Assembly (NCBI GenBank): GCA_024196135.1
Contig: JAMQCK010000769.1
Location: 1-16,105, forward strand
Origin: Pleurotus ostreatus/Saccharomyces cerevisiae fusant
Lineage: Eukaryota; Opisthokonta
Length of the DNA stretch: 16,105 nucleotides
Direction: 5' to 3'
In this document: positions 9,802 to 16,105 of the stretch, in pieces
Layout of the letters: each line of letters starts with the position of its first letter
Numbering within the stretch: the stretch's first letter is position 1
Notes under the pieces: generated by a model
What the model was told of the DNA's origin: nothing
Seen by the model: only the letters and a program-made list of their open reading frames with translations
Databases searched by the model: none
Program-made: the position numbers and the translations under genes

Positions 9802-10521
9802 CTACAGTTTGAAAGGAACAACGACCGCCCTAGTGTGCGCCTCCCGAATCGCTCTACCAGAGGGCTGTCCATCGGTAATGGGAGAATATTGAATGTCGGC
9901 CAGCCCCAACTCATCCCACGAGACCCTCTGAACACTCGTTATTGTGCCGGCGTCCTCCCCCACAACAAGCGCATTCCGAAGCGCCGCGCCGTTACGAGCA
10001 AAGCGGTCGACCGCGAGCCAGAAATCATCTGGAAGCGGGTGCAGGGAATGCCACTTGAGCGAGTGCAGATCAGAGCAGAGTACAGGGGCAGGGGCGCCAG
10101 AGCAGAGAGGTGTCGTGCCCTGCCGCAGAACTCCGCACACAGCACTCAGCCCCTTGGACCCGCCCGGCTCAACGATCGTCAGCCGTTGTAAGGATGGCAA
10201 GGCGCCAAGCAAGTCGCGCCATACATAAGGACTCGGGGCAGGGTTGACGACGACGAGATTCCTGCAGGCTTCGAAGACGCCACCCATCTCCGCAAACCCC
10301 AACGATGCTTCCCCGCTGGGAATGATCGAGGTTAGGGACAGCGTCTCGCCGTCGCAGGCTATGTGGACTGTCCTGTGCATCGGCACGAACTCAATGCGTA
10401 CAATGGATACCGAGCGCAAGTGGTGAAGCAAGGCGTCCACAGGCTGCCTGGGAACCTCGGGCAATGGGGATGCGTGGCGACCCCTTCCCCATAGTCGGAG
10501 GTCGCAGTTTCCAGGAAGCAT
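9802..10521 (-). CDS. Truncated F-box-family protein, C-terminal half only
   Basis: An intact 239-residue ORF starts at ATG 10521. It lacks an F-box but lines up with the last part of the broken gene at 1080-2468: CRNLVVV against CRKLVVV, LPSLQRLTI against LPNLCTLEI, a Leu...W block against the same, and VQRVSWDELG against VRRVIWNEIG. It therefore carries the leucine-rich C-terminal region of the basidiomycete F-box family without the Skp1-binding part. I found no F-box exon upstream within 500 nt. It could be a 5'-truncated relic or a short expressed decoy. A TATA-like GATATAAC lies at about 10562-10569, some 45 nt upstream, so expression is possible. The 3' end faces the gene ending at 9653. 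Confidence 0.55.
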   Translation of the reverse strand: MLPGNCDLRLWGRGRHASPLPEVPRQPVDALLHHLRSVSIVRIEFVPMHRTVHIACDGETLSLTSIIPSGEASLGFAEMGGVFEACRNLVVVNPAPSPYVWRDLLGALPSLQRLTIVEPGGSKGLSAVCGVLRQGTTPLCSGAPAPVLCSDLHSLKWHSLHPLPDDFWLAVDRFARNGAALRNALVVGEDAGTITSVQRVSWDELGLADIQYSPITDGQPSGRAIREAHTRAVVVPFKL

Positions 10522-11094
10522 CAGAAAAAGCGCACCCCTACCTTTTGCATAGGACTTCGTGTTATATCACGCTTGACAGTTAATATATTATTGCCATGAA
10601 GTTTCGTGAGTTCCCAATGTCGACAACAGAATTTATCCGTCATTTTGCGCTTTTTCAGTGCGCGCGTTGGCCTATCGCATGTAATTTCACGACGCGGGGG
10701 GTGCGATTCCGCGAGAACTCAGCTGGCTGTAGGGGATGTTGCTGAACTTCACTCACTGGTGGTCTACAAGTTCCGTGCAAGTATCATCGCCTAGGGAGGA
10801 CATTGCACGAACTCACAAGTACATAACAAGGGAATATCATATATTACTATAAAGCGTACAATGCACAGGCACGAAAGTACATACGGCGGTCTCCTCTGGC
10901 GCGGATTCTCCCTTTCTGCCACCCTCAGGCGATACATGAGCACGGTTGTCATACGCAGCCTTATATTAGAGCTAACTAAGGTTGTACCCCCCGACAGGTA
11001 CACGTACACGGGCCCGATGGCCACGATCATGCTCACAACAGCAGATACGTACAGCGAAGAGACTCGGGCATCCCACGATGCAGCCGACTCGCAG
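10522..11094. other. Region without a confident gene
   Basis: Relatively AT-rich in its first 350 nt (10530-10870). Short open frames exist on both strands, including a 236-codon minus-strand frame across 10791-11501, but composition is poor and no domain is visible. I see no RNA gene. Confidence 0.4.
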
Positions 11095-11394
11095 CTAGCT
11101 CGGCCCCGCTGGTCGCCTGTAGACCCTGATTGTACTTCTCCATCCTGTCCGCGTGCCTCGGGGACGCTGCACCACTGCTCGCAGTTCGACTGCATGGGTT
11201 TGGCGCTGGGGATCATGGGGGAGGAACACGACGAGGGTGTGGAAGGGCACGCCAATCGAGATGCTCGACGCGGTGGGGTAGGCACCCATCGCCTGCGCGA
11301 AAAAAAGGTCAGCAAATCGTGCGGCGTTGAAGATGTAGCTGACGCACCAGGTGACCAACCCAGCCCCGACGCGGCCAATGTCACCGAAAACGTC
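11095..11394 (-). pseudogene. Possible remnant of a membrane-protein gene
   Basis: A 99-residue minus-strand frame follows a plausible acceptor (CAACTAG, 11395-11401) and ends at TAG 11095. It has strongly G/C third positions and two hydrophobic segments (GLVTWCVSYIFNAARFADLF and SSISIGVPFHTLVVFL), as in small fungal membrane proteins. I could not build a coherent gene: upstream intron-like blocks (GTGCGT...CTTAG about 11490-11567, GTCTGT...CTAG about 11395-11447) do not join in phase with it. An alternative 55-nt intron inside it (GTGCGT...GCTGAC...CGCAG, about 11289-11343) would break this frame. It may be a decayed gene or a multi-exon gene I could not resolve. Confidence 0.25.
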
Positions 11395-11952
11395 CTAGTT
11401 GATCGATGAATGAGCGATAGCGGGCACAGGAGGTGGCACGGACAGACCTTGCGAGGGAGTACGCGATTGGGACCCGTATGATCTGGCGGACTCCTAAGCA
11501 TGTCAGAGGGTATTTACAGCATCTAAAAGGGTATTAGACCGAGTTCCACGGGTATAAAAGAGCACACGCACAGATCATGAAGTTTTCGCTGTCGATCCCA
11601 AGAAAACTGGCGATCGGCGATAAGTCAGCGGTCAACAAGACAACACCGGCGGCTGTCAAACCTTCCGAGGAGAGCACCACTGGCGAGTACGCAATGTGCA
11701 TTAGAGAGGGGGAGGGGGAGGAAGACGGCCAGCGAGATGGGGAGTAGACGAAGGTCAGAGACAAGAAACACTCGAACGCGAGCTGCTTACAAATACCATC
11801 CGCGGCAATCGCCGGCACTTGCCCCAAGTAGCGAATTCGCCAGGAATCCGTCGTCGTTCGCCGCCGACGTTGTCGACCTCAGCGTATCTGCTCAGCTCTG
11901 CATTCAAATATGTCGAAGACTACGGCTCTCTAATATAGTTTTTGTACATGCT
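11395..11952. other. Unresolved stretch with intron-like signals on the minus strand
   Basis: Several donor/branch/acceptor sets occur on the minus strand, including a 78-nt GTGCGT...CTCTGAC...CTTAG block. Short frames between them include one with a pyrimidine-rich hydrophobic run (about 11700-11760). No consistent protein emerges. It may be the 5' part of the candidate membrane-protein gene. Confidence 0.3.
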
Positions 11953-12816
11953 CTAGTCGAGATTCACCAAGACCCTCACCGCGCGACTGCAACCCACCAA
12001 CCTGCTGGCTGCCTCCCTCGCCTGGGCCGTATTGCGAAGGGAGCGATGATACAGTACTTCTTGGAGGACAGCAATGATCTCGATCCCCATTTCGTACGCT
12101 TCGATTGTGGGCCTGTCGGCATCCAACCCAACGAGCGACGTAGGTAAGTCCCGTACGGTCGGGGGTGTGCCCTCGAGCATCCCGTTGCGCGCCGCCTGCC
12201 GAAGCTCAGGAGCAACGCGCTCCAGCACGGGAAACTCCTGGGGGAAGATCTCGGAGTAGAACGGCGCGAAGTAGCCGCGATTACCGGGAGCGACGTGCTC
12301 AGGGAAGTGGAGGGCAACAAGTTGAGTGTCGATTGCAGCGCTTCTGGCCGTATACTGCTGACGCCTCTGGAATCATCTTAAGGGGTGCTGCACGGCAAGA
12401 GTATGATCTGGAGACGCACCACTTGATCAGACCACGCCCTTCTCTCATTCGCGGACATGAATTCCAACGAGAACTGCCGCGGAGGATTCAAGTGCGTGCG
12501 CGACCACGTAGGACGGGTGAGAACTTCGATGCAGTATCTATATTATCTTAGCTCCCACCCCCCTGCAGATGCAAAATACTCACCCAATTGTAGGTCGCGC
12601 CATGGCGTTCGAAGTCACGCATTCGAGCATGTTTGTGTTCTGTGGCTCGAGCTGCCTGCGAGGGGAGCTCGAGCGTCGCACCTGTTCATCTTCCGCGAAC
12701 TTCCTTTGGTGAGTCTCCTCGTTACTTTCGCTTGGCTGTAGACTTACCATATGCGGAAGGAGACGTTCGTCTACCAAGGGGTCAGCCAGCGCCTCTCTAC
12801 TAGCAATGGAGGCCAT
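11953..12816 (-). CDS. Unrecognised 232-residue protein, four exons
   Basis: Exons on the minus strand: 12816-12748, 12681-12584, 12537-12420, 12366-11953. Introns are 66, 46 and 53 nt, with donors GTAAGT, GTGAGT and GTGCGT and acceptors CAG, TAG and CAG. All phases fit, giving 232 residues and a stop at 11953-11955. Third codon positions are G/C-rich in each chosen frame, which helped reject overlapping frames. The protein begins MASIASREALADPLVDERLL. It has WSRTHLNPPRQFSLEFMSAN mid-way and a last exon with RGYFAPFYSEIFPQEFPVL, PPTVRDLPTSLVGLD and EAYEMGIEIIAVLQEVLYHR, which looks like a folded, partly helical domain. No membrane segment, signal peptide or known motif is visible. A TATAAAA box lies 43-49 nt upstream. 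It is divergent from the DUF6698-like gene. The gene model is good; the function is unknown. Confidence 0.6.
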
Positions 12817-12858
12817 GATTGCGCTGAATGAGGGACATCTTTCAGTGCCCCTTGGGGC

Positions 12859-12865
12859 TTTTATA
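12859..12865 (-). promoter_or_regulatory. TATA box of the minus-strand gene
   Basis: TATAAAA on the minus strand, 43-49 nt before ATG 12816, implies a very short leader. An in-frame ATG at 12876 lies upstream of the box, so it is unlikely to be transcribed from it; this supports 12816 as the start. Confidence 0.6.
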
Positions 12866-12966
12866 CTGTCAAACAATGTGCGTCACTCATTGTGTAACTT
12901 CTGTCATTGTAGCTGAAGATCGCCGGTTCAGTGCTGCGCTGTGGGGCATCCAGCGTCGCAACCGCC

Positions 12967-12971
12967 CCAAT
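12967..12971 (+). promoter_or_regulatory. CCAAT box
   Basis: CCAAT lies 67-71 nt before ATG 13038 and just upstream of a TATA-like element, a plausible binding site for the HAP/NF-Y complex. A five-base match alone is weak evidence. Confidence 0.35.
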
Positions 12972-12979
12972 GGCTGGAG

Positions 12980-12986
12980 TATTTAT
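12980..12986 (+). promoter_or_regulatory. TATA-like element of the DUF6698-like gene
   Basis: TATTTAT lies 52-58 nt upstream of ATG 13038, in the 221-nt region shared with the divergent minus-strand gene. Confidence 0.4.
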
Positions 12987-13037
12987 GGCGCGTCTATCAG
13001 CCCTTCCTTTTCCGACCGAATCCCCGCTTCAACGCTC

Positions 13038-14516
13038 ATGATGGCTCCCAACGAGGACGTCGCACGCCCCGAGTCCAATAAAGGTCCCCGAAAGCGGGAT
13101 CTTCAGGCGACAATCAAGCGTCAGGCTAAGGTGCGCCGTGTTCTTCATTTTCTGCACCTACTGCTTGCTTACGCTTGACGCAGGCCATTGACGAACTCCA
13201 AAAGGACATTGCCGACGCACACCGGGAACATCGCGAAACTCTCGGCGAGCTCAAGAACATGCAAGCGCAGCTCCACAACCAAACACCCAGCTCGGATACG
13301 GAAGACGAAGAGGACGTACCACCTCGCAAGCGGCAGAACAAGAGTTCCGGCAGGGAGGACAAGAGCGCGCAGCACGCAGGAAAGAAGGTCACTCTGTGCT
13401 ACAAGATGTGGACTGAGCCGGGCGCGCTCGCTCTGCTTCCCTCGGCCGGATCGTACAATAACGGCGAAGGCGAGGACGACGACGACGGCAACATGGATTC
13501 GGTCAACGTGGACCAGAAGGCGAAGGAAGACGCTGAGCTCATCAGGTCGGTCTGCCCGCCTCATGTCGTGCAGCGCCTGAACTACGCAGAGACTGCCAGG
13601 CAGGTACGCCACTCCATACTCGTTCTTGCTGAGGGTTGTCTGATGCTGTTCTAGATTAAGGATGGACAGCGAGTTATGCGCACTGCCACTGTCGCAACCG
13701 TCGTGAAGCGCGCGCTCGACGTCTTCGGGGTCACCTCCGTTGACTTCCCTTCCGAGAAATTCGAGAGCAAGACCGAGCGCGTCAAGCTTCCAAAAGTTCA
13801 GGAGCTCATGAAGGACAACCGGTTCATGTATGATCGAGATCTCAACACGATGAGCGACCGCCTCGCGGGTTTTATGCGTGGCGCCTGCATCCTTCGCGTG
13901 AGTCGTTTTCTCGCCTTCGAAGGATATTCTTGTTCTCATGCTCATCCAGATTCTTCGTGCCGCTCTGCTCGGCAACACAGCTATCACGACGGGCAAGCCT
14001 GCACCGAAGGCAAGGTCACCCAACGCAAAGATCATGTCCATACGTGAGGTTACGCCTCCCATGCTCTCGTTTGCAGCCACTATTGTTAGTTCATCCTTAT
14101 CCTGCCAGTCGCTCTTTCGTACTGAACAATCATAGGCATTCTTCGTCCTTAGTGGTGCCAGCGAGCTCTCCGACAGTGGGAGCGATGGGCACGACTTCGC
14201 GCGGTTCTATCGCACGCAGCTGGAGAAGATCGAAGGCGACATGAAATCGACTGCCACGAGTAGACAGCGCATTGAGCGTCTTCTCAGCGATTACACCAGG
14301 GCGCTCTTCCCTCTCGAGCATGGCGAGGAGGAGGTGGACGATGTGGACCGGGACCTGCAGCGCCACAAGGACGCTCTTGCGGTAGAAGCCGCCCACGAAG
14401 CCCGGCAGCAGGAGGAGCGTGAGGCAGTTGAACGGGAAGAGCGGGTGCGTGCCGAAAAAGAGAACGCTGCGGCTGCTGGACAGGCCCAAGCGAGCACAGA
14501 AGCAGGCGTTGAATAA
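13038..14516 (+). CDS. DUF6698-like fungal protein, five exons
   Basis: Exons 13038-13130, 13184-13603, 13655-13897, 13950-14084 and 14136-14516 total 1272 nt, 423 residues. The four introns are 51-53 nt and all sit in phase 0. The N-terminus has a coiled coil (about residues 20-65) followed by an acidic Ser/Asp/Glu patch and a PPRKR basic cluster. The C-terminal third (LGNTAITTG, VTPPMLSFAATIAFFVLSG, DFARFYRTQLEKI, RIERLLSDYTRALFP) recalls DUF6698, a domain I know from many multicopy agaricomycete proteins, where a variant reads RFYN...WWNRQIFP. The match is from memory and moderate. A Glu/Arg-rich helix ends the protein. There is no catalytic motif or membrane anchor. Two ATGs lie in tandem at 13038 and 13041; I use the first. 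The product is probably nuclear or cytoplasmic; its function is not known to me. Confidence 0.75.
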
Positions 14517-14918
14517 GATAGATCTGTAGAACTTTCTGCTTTAAATTCCTGAATTGAAGCTTGTACATCTACTTGGTGGGAATCTGCCTGATCCTCATTT
14601 CTGTCACTGGCTTAAAACCCGTTTTCTGCCAGTCAAAGTCCCTCATATACCTCAGCTGATTATGTTACAAGATTCTGATATCATATTGTGCTCATTTTTC
14701 CCTGGGAAGCCTTTCCCACTTGCTGCTAGAGCTGCCTTGTCGTGTGTTGTGCTGAAGGTCACATGTCATGTTCGACTTACACGTGATGCGTCGGAGGCCG
14801 CGCCGAGATTCCACCCGCAATCCGTACTTTCGATCAGTCCATCATCAGCGAGTCCCAAATTCCCGCTCGCCACCCCCTTCCCCCCAATAAACATACAATC
14901 GTTTACTGCCTTCGCTCC
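14517..14918. other. Intergenic region before the transposase fragment
   Basis: A 402-nt stretch with the 3' flank of the DUF6698-like gene and the leader of the transposase fragment. The first half is AT-rich. I looked for terminal inverted repeats matching the hairpin at 15763-15803 and saw none by eye. Confidence 0.35.
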
Positions 14919-15760
14919 ATGCTGCGCGCACGCCGTCAGTCCGAGAGTCGCAAGCGCCGCAAGGCCCACAATGAGCCGTATCAAGCGAGCAGCCAGCATG
15001 CTGGTCTCGCTCAATGCACCCGCTGCAACAGATGGTGCTCAAGGAAACGAAATGGCGTGCAGAACCATATGAGGGTCTGTCCTGCACAGGGCAGTAGAGC
15101 GGCTAGCGCAACCGTTCGCGCAGAAGTTCAGACACCACCGCAAGGGCCGCGCTCGATCAAGTCCGCGGCGGCACCCTCCAGCGATCTACGGATAGGCCCT
15201 CCCCCTCGCAAGCGGCGTCGGATAGGTCTGCAAAGGCAGGAAGGCGAGGGGGGAGGTGAACGTGAACCAACTGTGCCACCGATAGGTGCGTGCAAGACTA
15301 GTACATGACGGGGCGATGTATTGACTGACGTCCTGTATTCCCAGACCCCAATCTGCCTCCTGCTGCAGCTATCGCATCTCGTGCAGACTCAGGCGCTCCC
15401 CTTGGCCAAGGAGCTGCCTGTGCGACTCATCAACGGCCAGCGGAGCTCAAGAGCTCCGAAATCTTCGTCGAGTACCACCCGCACAGTGGTCTGCCTCCCA
15501 AGATTCTCAACGAAGACACTCCCCCTCCAATTCCTGTTCTCCCCCAAACCTACGTGAACCGCGCACCCCCCTGGCACGCCTTCGGCTCACGCGCAGACTT
15601 CGAGCAAGCTGAAGTATTCGTGCGCTTCGGGACAACGAATCCGCAAATCAACGCTCAGCTTGCGCTTAATCATCGGCGGCATCCTGACCCCCGCTCGCTT
15701 CTTAAAACTGCTCAAGACTTTCACAACATACTCCAGGCACTTCAGGCTACCCCAACTTAG
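14919..15760 (+). CDS. Plavaka-like transposase, N-terminal fragment
   Basis: Exons 14919-15285 and 15345-15760, with a 59-nt intron (GTGCGT donor, TTGACTGAC branch, CCCAG acceptor), give 260 residues. A zinc finger of the form C33-x2-C36-x13-H50-x3-C54 follows a basic SRKRRK stretch; a second basic cluster PPRKRRR lies near residue 95. Exon 2 carries EIFVEYHPHSGLPPKIL, then PPWHAFGSRADFEQAEVFVR and SLLKTAQDFHNILQAL. This order, an N-terminal finger, a YHPxSGxPxxI motif and a PWxxFxSRADFEfAE motif, is what I recall from the N-termini of Plavaka-type (CACTA-like) transposases of basidiomycetes. Those proteins are usually far longer; here the frame stops at 15758-15760 before any catalytic domain, beside a hairpin and G-rich repeats. 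It is either a truncated transposon copy or a separate derived gene. Both exons are free of stops, which suggests recent truncation or some retained use. Confidence 0.65.
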
Positions 15761-15806
15761 GACTCTTAGCCTGCTTAAATGATGTAAAAATGTAGGCTAA
15801 GAGCCC
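15760..15806. repeat. Hairpin-forming inverted repeat
   Basis: CTCTTAGCCT at 15763-15772 and AGGCTAAGAG at 15794-15803 are perfect 10-bp arms around a 21-nt A/T-rich loop. With one mismatch the arms extend to 13 bp. It begins right at the stop codon of the transposase fragment and may be part of a transposon end or a small palindromic insertion. Confidence 0.7.
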
Positions 15807-15815
15807 CAATTCGCG

Positions 15816-15851
15816 CATAGTGCCAGGCGCTATCCCTGGCGCTATCAGGGC
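15816..15851. repeat. Short direct repeats of CTGGCGCTATC type
   Basis: AGGCGCTATCCCTGG is followed by a second GGCGCTATCAGGG, so GGCGCTATC occurs twice in about 25 nt, with CCAGG/CCTGG half-sites. It bridges the hairpin and the 112-bp repeat and shares the GYGCCAGG word with it. Confidence 0.5.
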
Positions 15852-15867
15852 CAGGTTTAGGGCTAGG

Positions 15868-15892
15868 ATTAGTGCCGGGATGTGGCACTAAT
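15868..15892. repeat. Palindrome ATTAGTGCC-N7-GGCACTAAT
   Basis: Perfect 9-bp arms at 15868-15876 and 15884-15892 with a 7-nt spacer. The same structure recurs at 15979-15987/15996-16004 with one mismatch (GCGCC for GTGCC). Confidence 0.75.
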
Positions 15893-16105
15893 TTAGGATG
15901 GGTAGGGGGAGGGTGCAGGCCATTGTAGGGGGTAGGGTAGGGCCTGCAGGGGTGGGATTAGTGCCAGGTGGGGGTAGGATTAGCGCCAGGTGTGCGGCAC
16001 TAATTTGGGATGGGTAGGGGGAGGGTGCAGGCCATTGTAGGGGGTAGGGTACAGCCTATGGGGCTGGGATTAGTGCCGGGTAGGCCTAGGATTAGCGCCA
16101 GGTGT
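15884..16105 (+). repeat. 112-bp G-rich tandem repeat, two units, cut by the window edge
   Basis: Unit 1 is 15884-15995 and unit 2 is 15996 to the edge (110 of 112 nt). The period is exact: GGCAC at 15884/15996, GGATTAGTGCC at 15955/16067, GGATTAGCGCC at 15977/16089. Units differ at few positions, mainly after GGGTAGGGTA. Within them the word GGATTAGYGCCRGG recurs, with another copy at 15866. G-runs (GGGTAGGGGGAGGG, GGGGGTAGGGTAGGG) are telomere-like in look but not TTAGGG arrays. More units probably continue beyond the edge. Confidence 0.85.
15928..15956 (+). other. G-quadruplex motif
   Basis: Runs G5-TA-G3-TA-G3-CCTGCA-G4 with a further G3 fit the classic four-run, short-loop G-quadruplex rule. 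The second repeat unit has lost the third run in this position (TACAGCC for TAGGGCC), so only unit 1 keeps the strict form. Confidence 0.65.

Noticed and set aside
12580..12816. A reading of the unknown minus-strand gene with an in-frame TGA (a CGA-to-TGA nonsense mutation)
   Set aside because: It needs an AAG acceptor and gives lower third-position G/C. Using the CAG acceptor at 12682-12684 gives an open, in-phase protein through all four exons, so no nonsense mutation need be assumed.
12828..13037. Start of the DUF6698-like gene at the upstream in-frame ATG 12828
   Set aside because: It would place the CCAAT and TATA-like elements inside coding sequence and overlap the divergent gene's promoter; ATG 13038 fits the promoter better.
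15884..16105. Telomere array
   Set aside because: G-runs look telomere-like, but the unit is 112 bp with palindromic words, not repeated TTAGGG.
15763..16105. CRISPR-like array
   Set aside because: The repeats are long direct and palindromic units without unique spacers, in a eukaryotic context.

Overview
The window looks like nuclear DNA from an agaricomycete fungus (Basidiomycota). The genes are GC-rich and cut by many short GT-AG introns, mostly 46-70 nt, with GTGCGT/GTGAGT-type donors and CTNAC-like branch sites. The families present are also typical: F-box/leucine-rich genes of the large basidiomycete expansion, a DUF6698-like protein and a piece of a Plavaka-like DNA transposase. No bacterial, organellar, rRNA, tRNA or CRISPR signal was seen.

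Layout, left to right. (1) An intact F-box gene on the minus strand runs off the left edge (1-730). (2) A divergent F-box gene on the plus strand (1080-2468) reads as one protein only across three -1 frame breaks, so it is probably a pseudogene. (3) A 12-exon gene (2771-7633) encodes a 1355-residue six-BRCT protein of the Rtt107/Brc1 DNA-damage family. It is the best-supported gene here; every splice junction keeps frame. (4) A serine/proline-rich protein of unknown function (8256-9653) carries an RVxF motif and is preceded by a long overlapping upstream ORF. (5) A minus-strand ORF (9802-10521) holds only the C-terminal half of an F-box-family protein. (6) 10522-11952 has no confident gene, only a possible membrane-protein remnant. 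(7) A four-exon minus-strand gene with a TATA box (11953-12816) encodes an unrecognised 232-residue protein. It is divergent from (8), a five-exon DUF6698-like gene (13038-14516). (9) A two-exon, 260-residue fragment of a Plavaka-like transposase (14919-15760) has a C2HC zinc finger but no catalytic region. (10) Directly after it come a hairpin and a G-rich 112-bp tandem repeat with palindromes and a G-quadruplex motif, running off the right edge.

The genes do not form a pathway. A conserved genome-stability gene sits between a decaying F-box family on both sides and a transposon/repeat-rich right end. No complete new system could be shown. The most unusual items are the roughly 700-residue charged linker in the Rtt107-like protein, the ATGA-overlapping upstream ORF that a 50-nt intron would fuse to the main frame, the unrecognised TATA-driven gene beside the DUF6698-like gene, and the hairpin/G-rich repeat at the truncated transposase.
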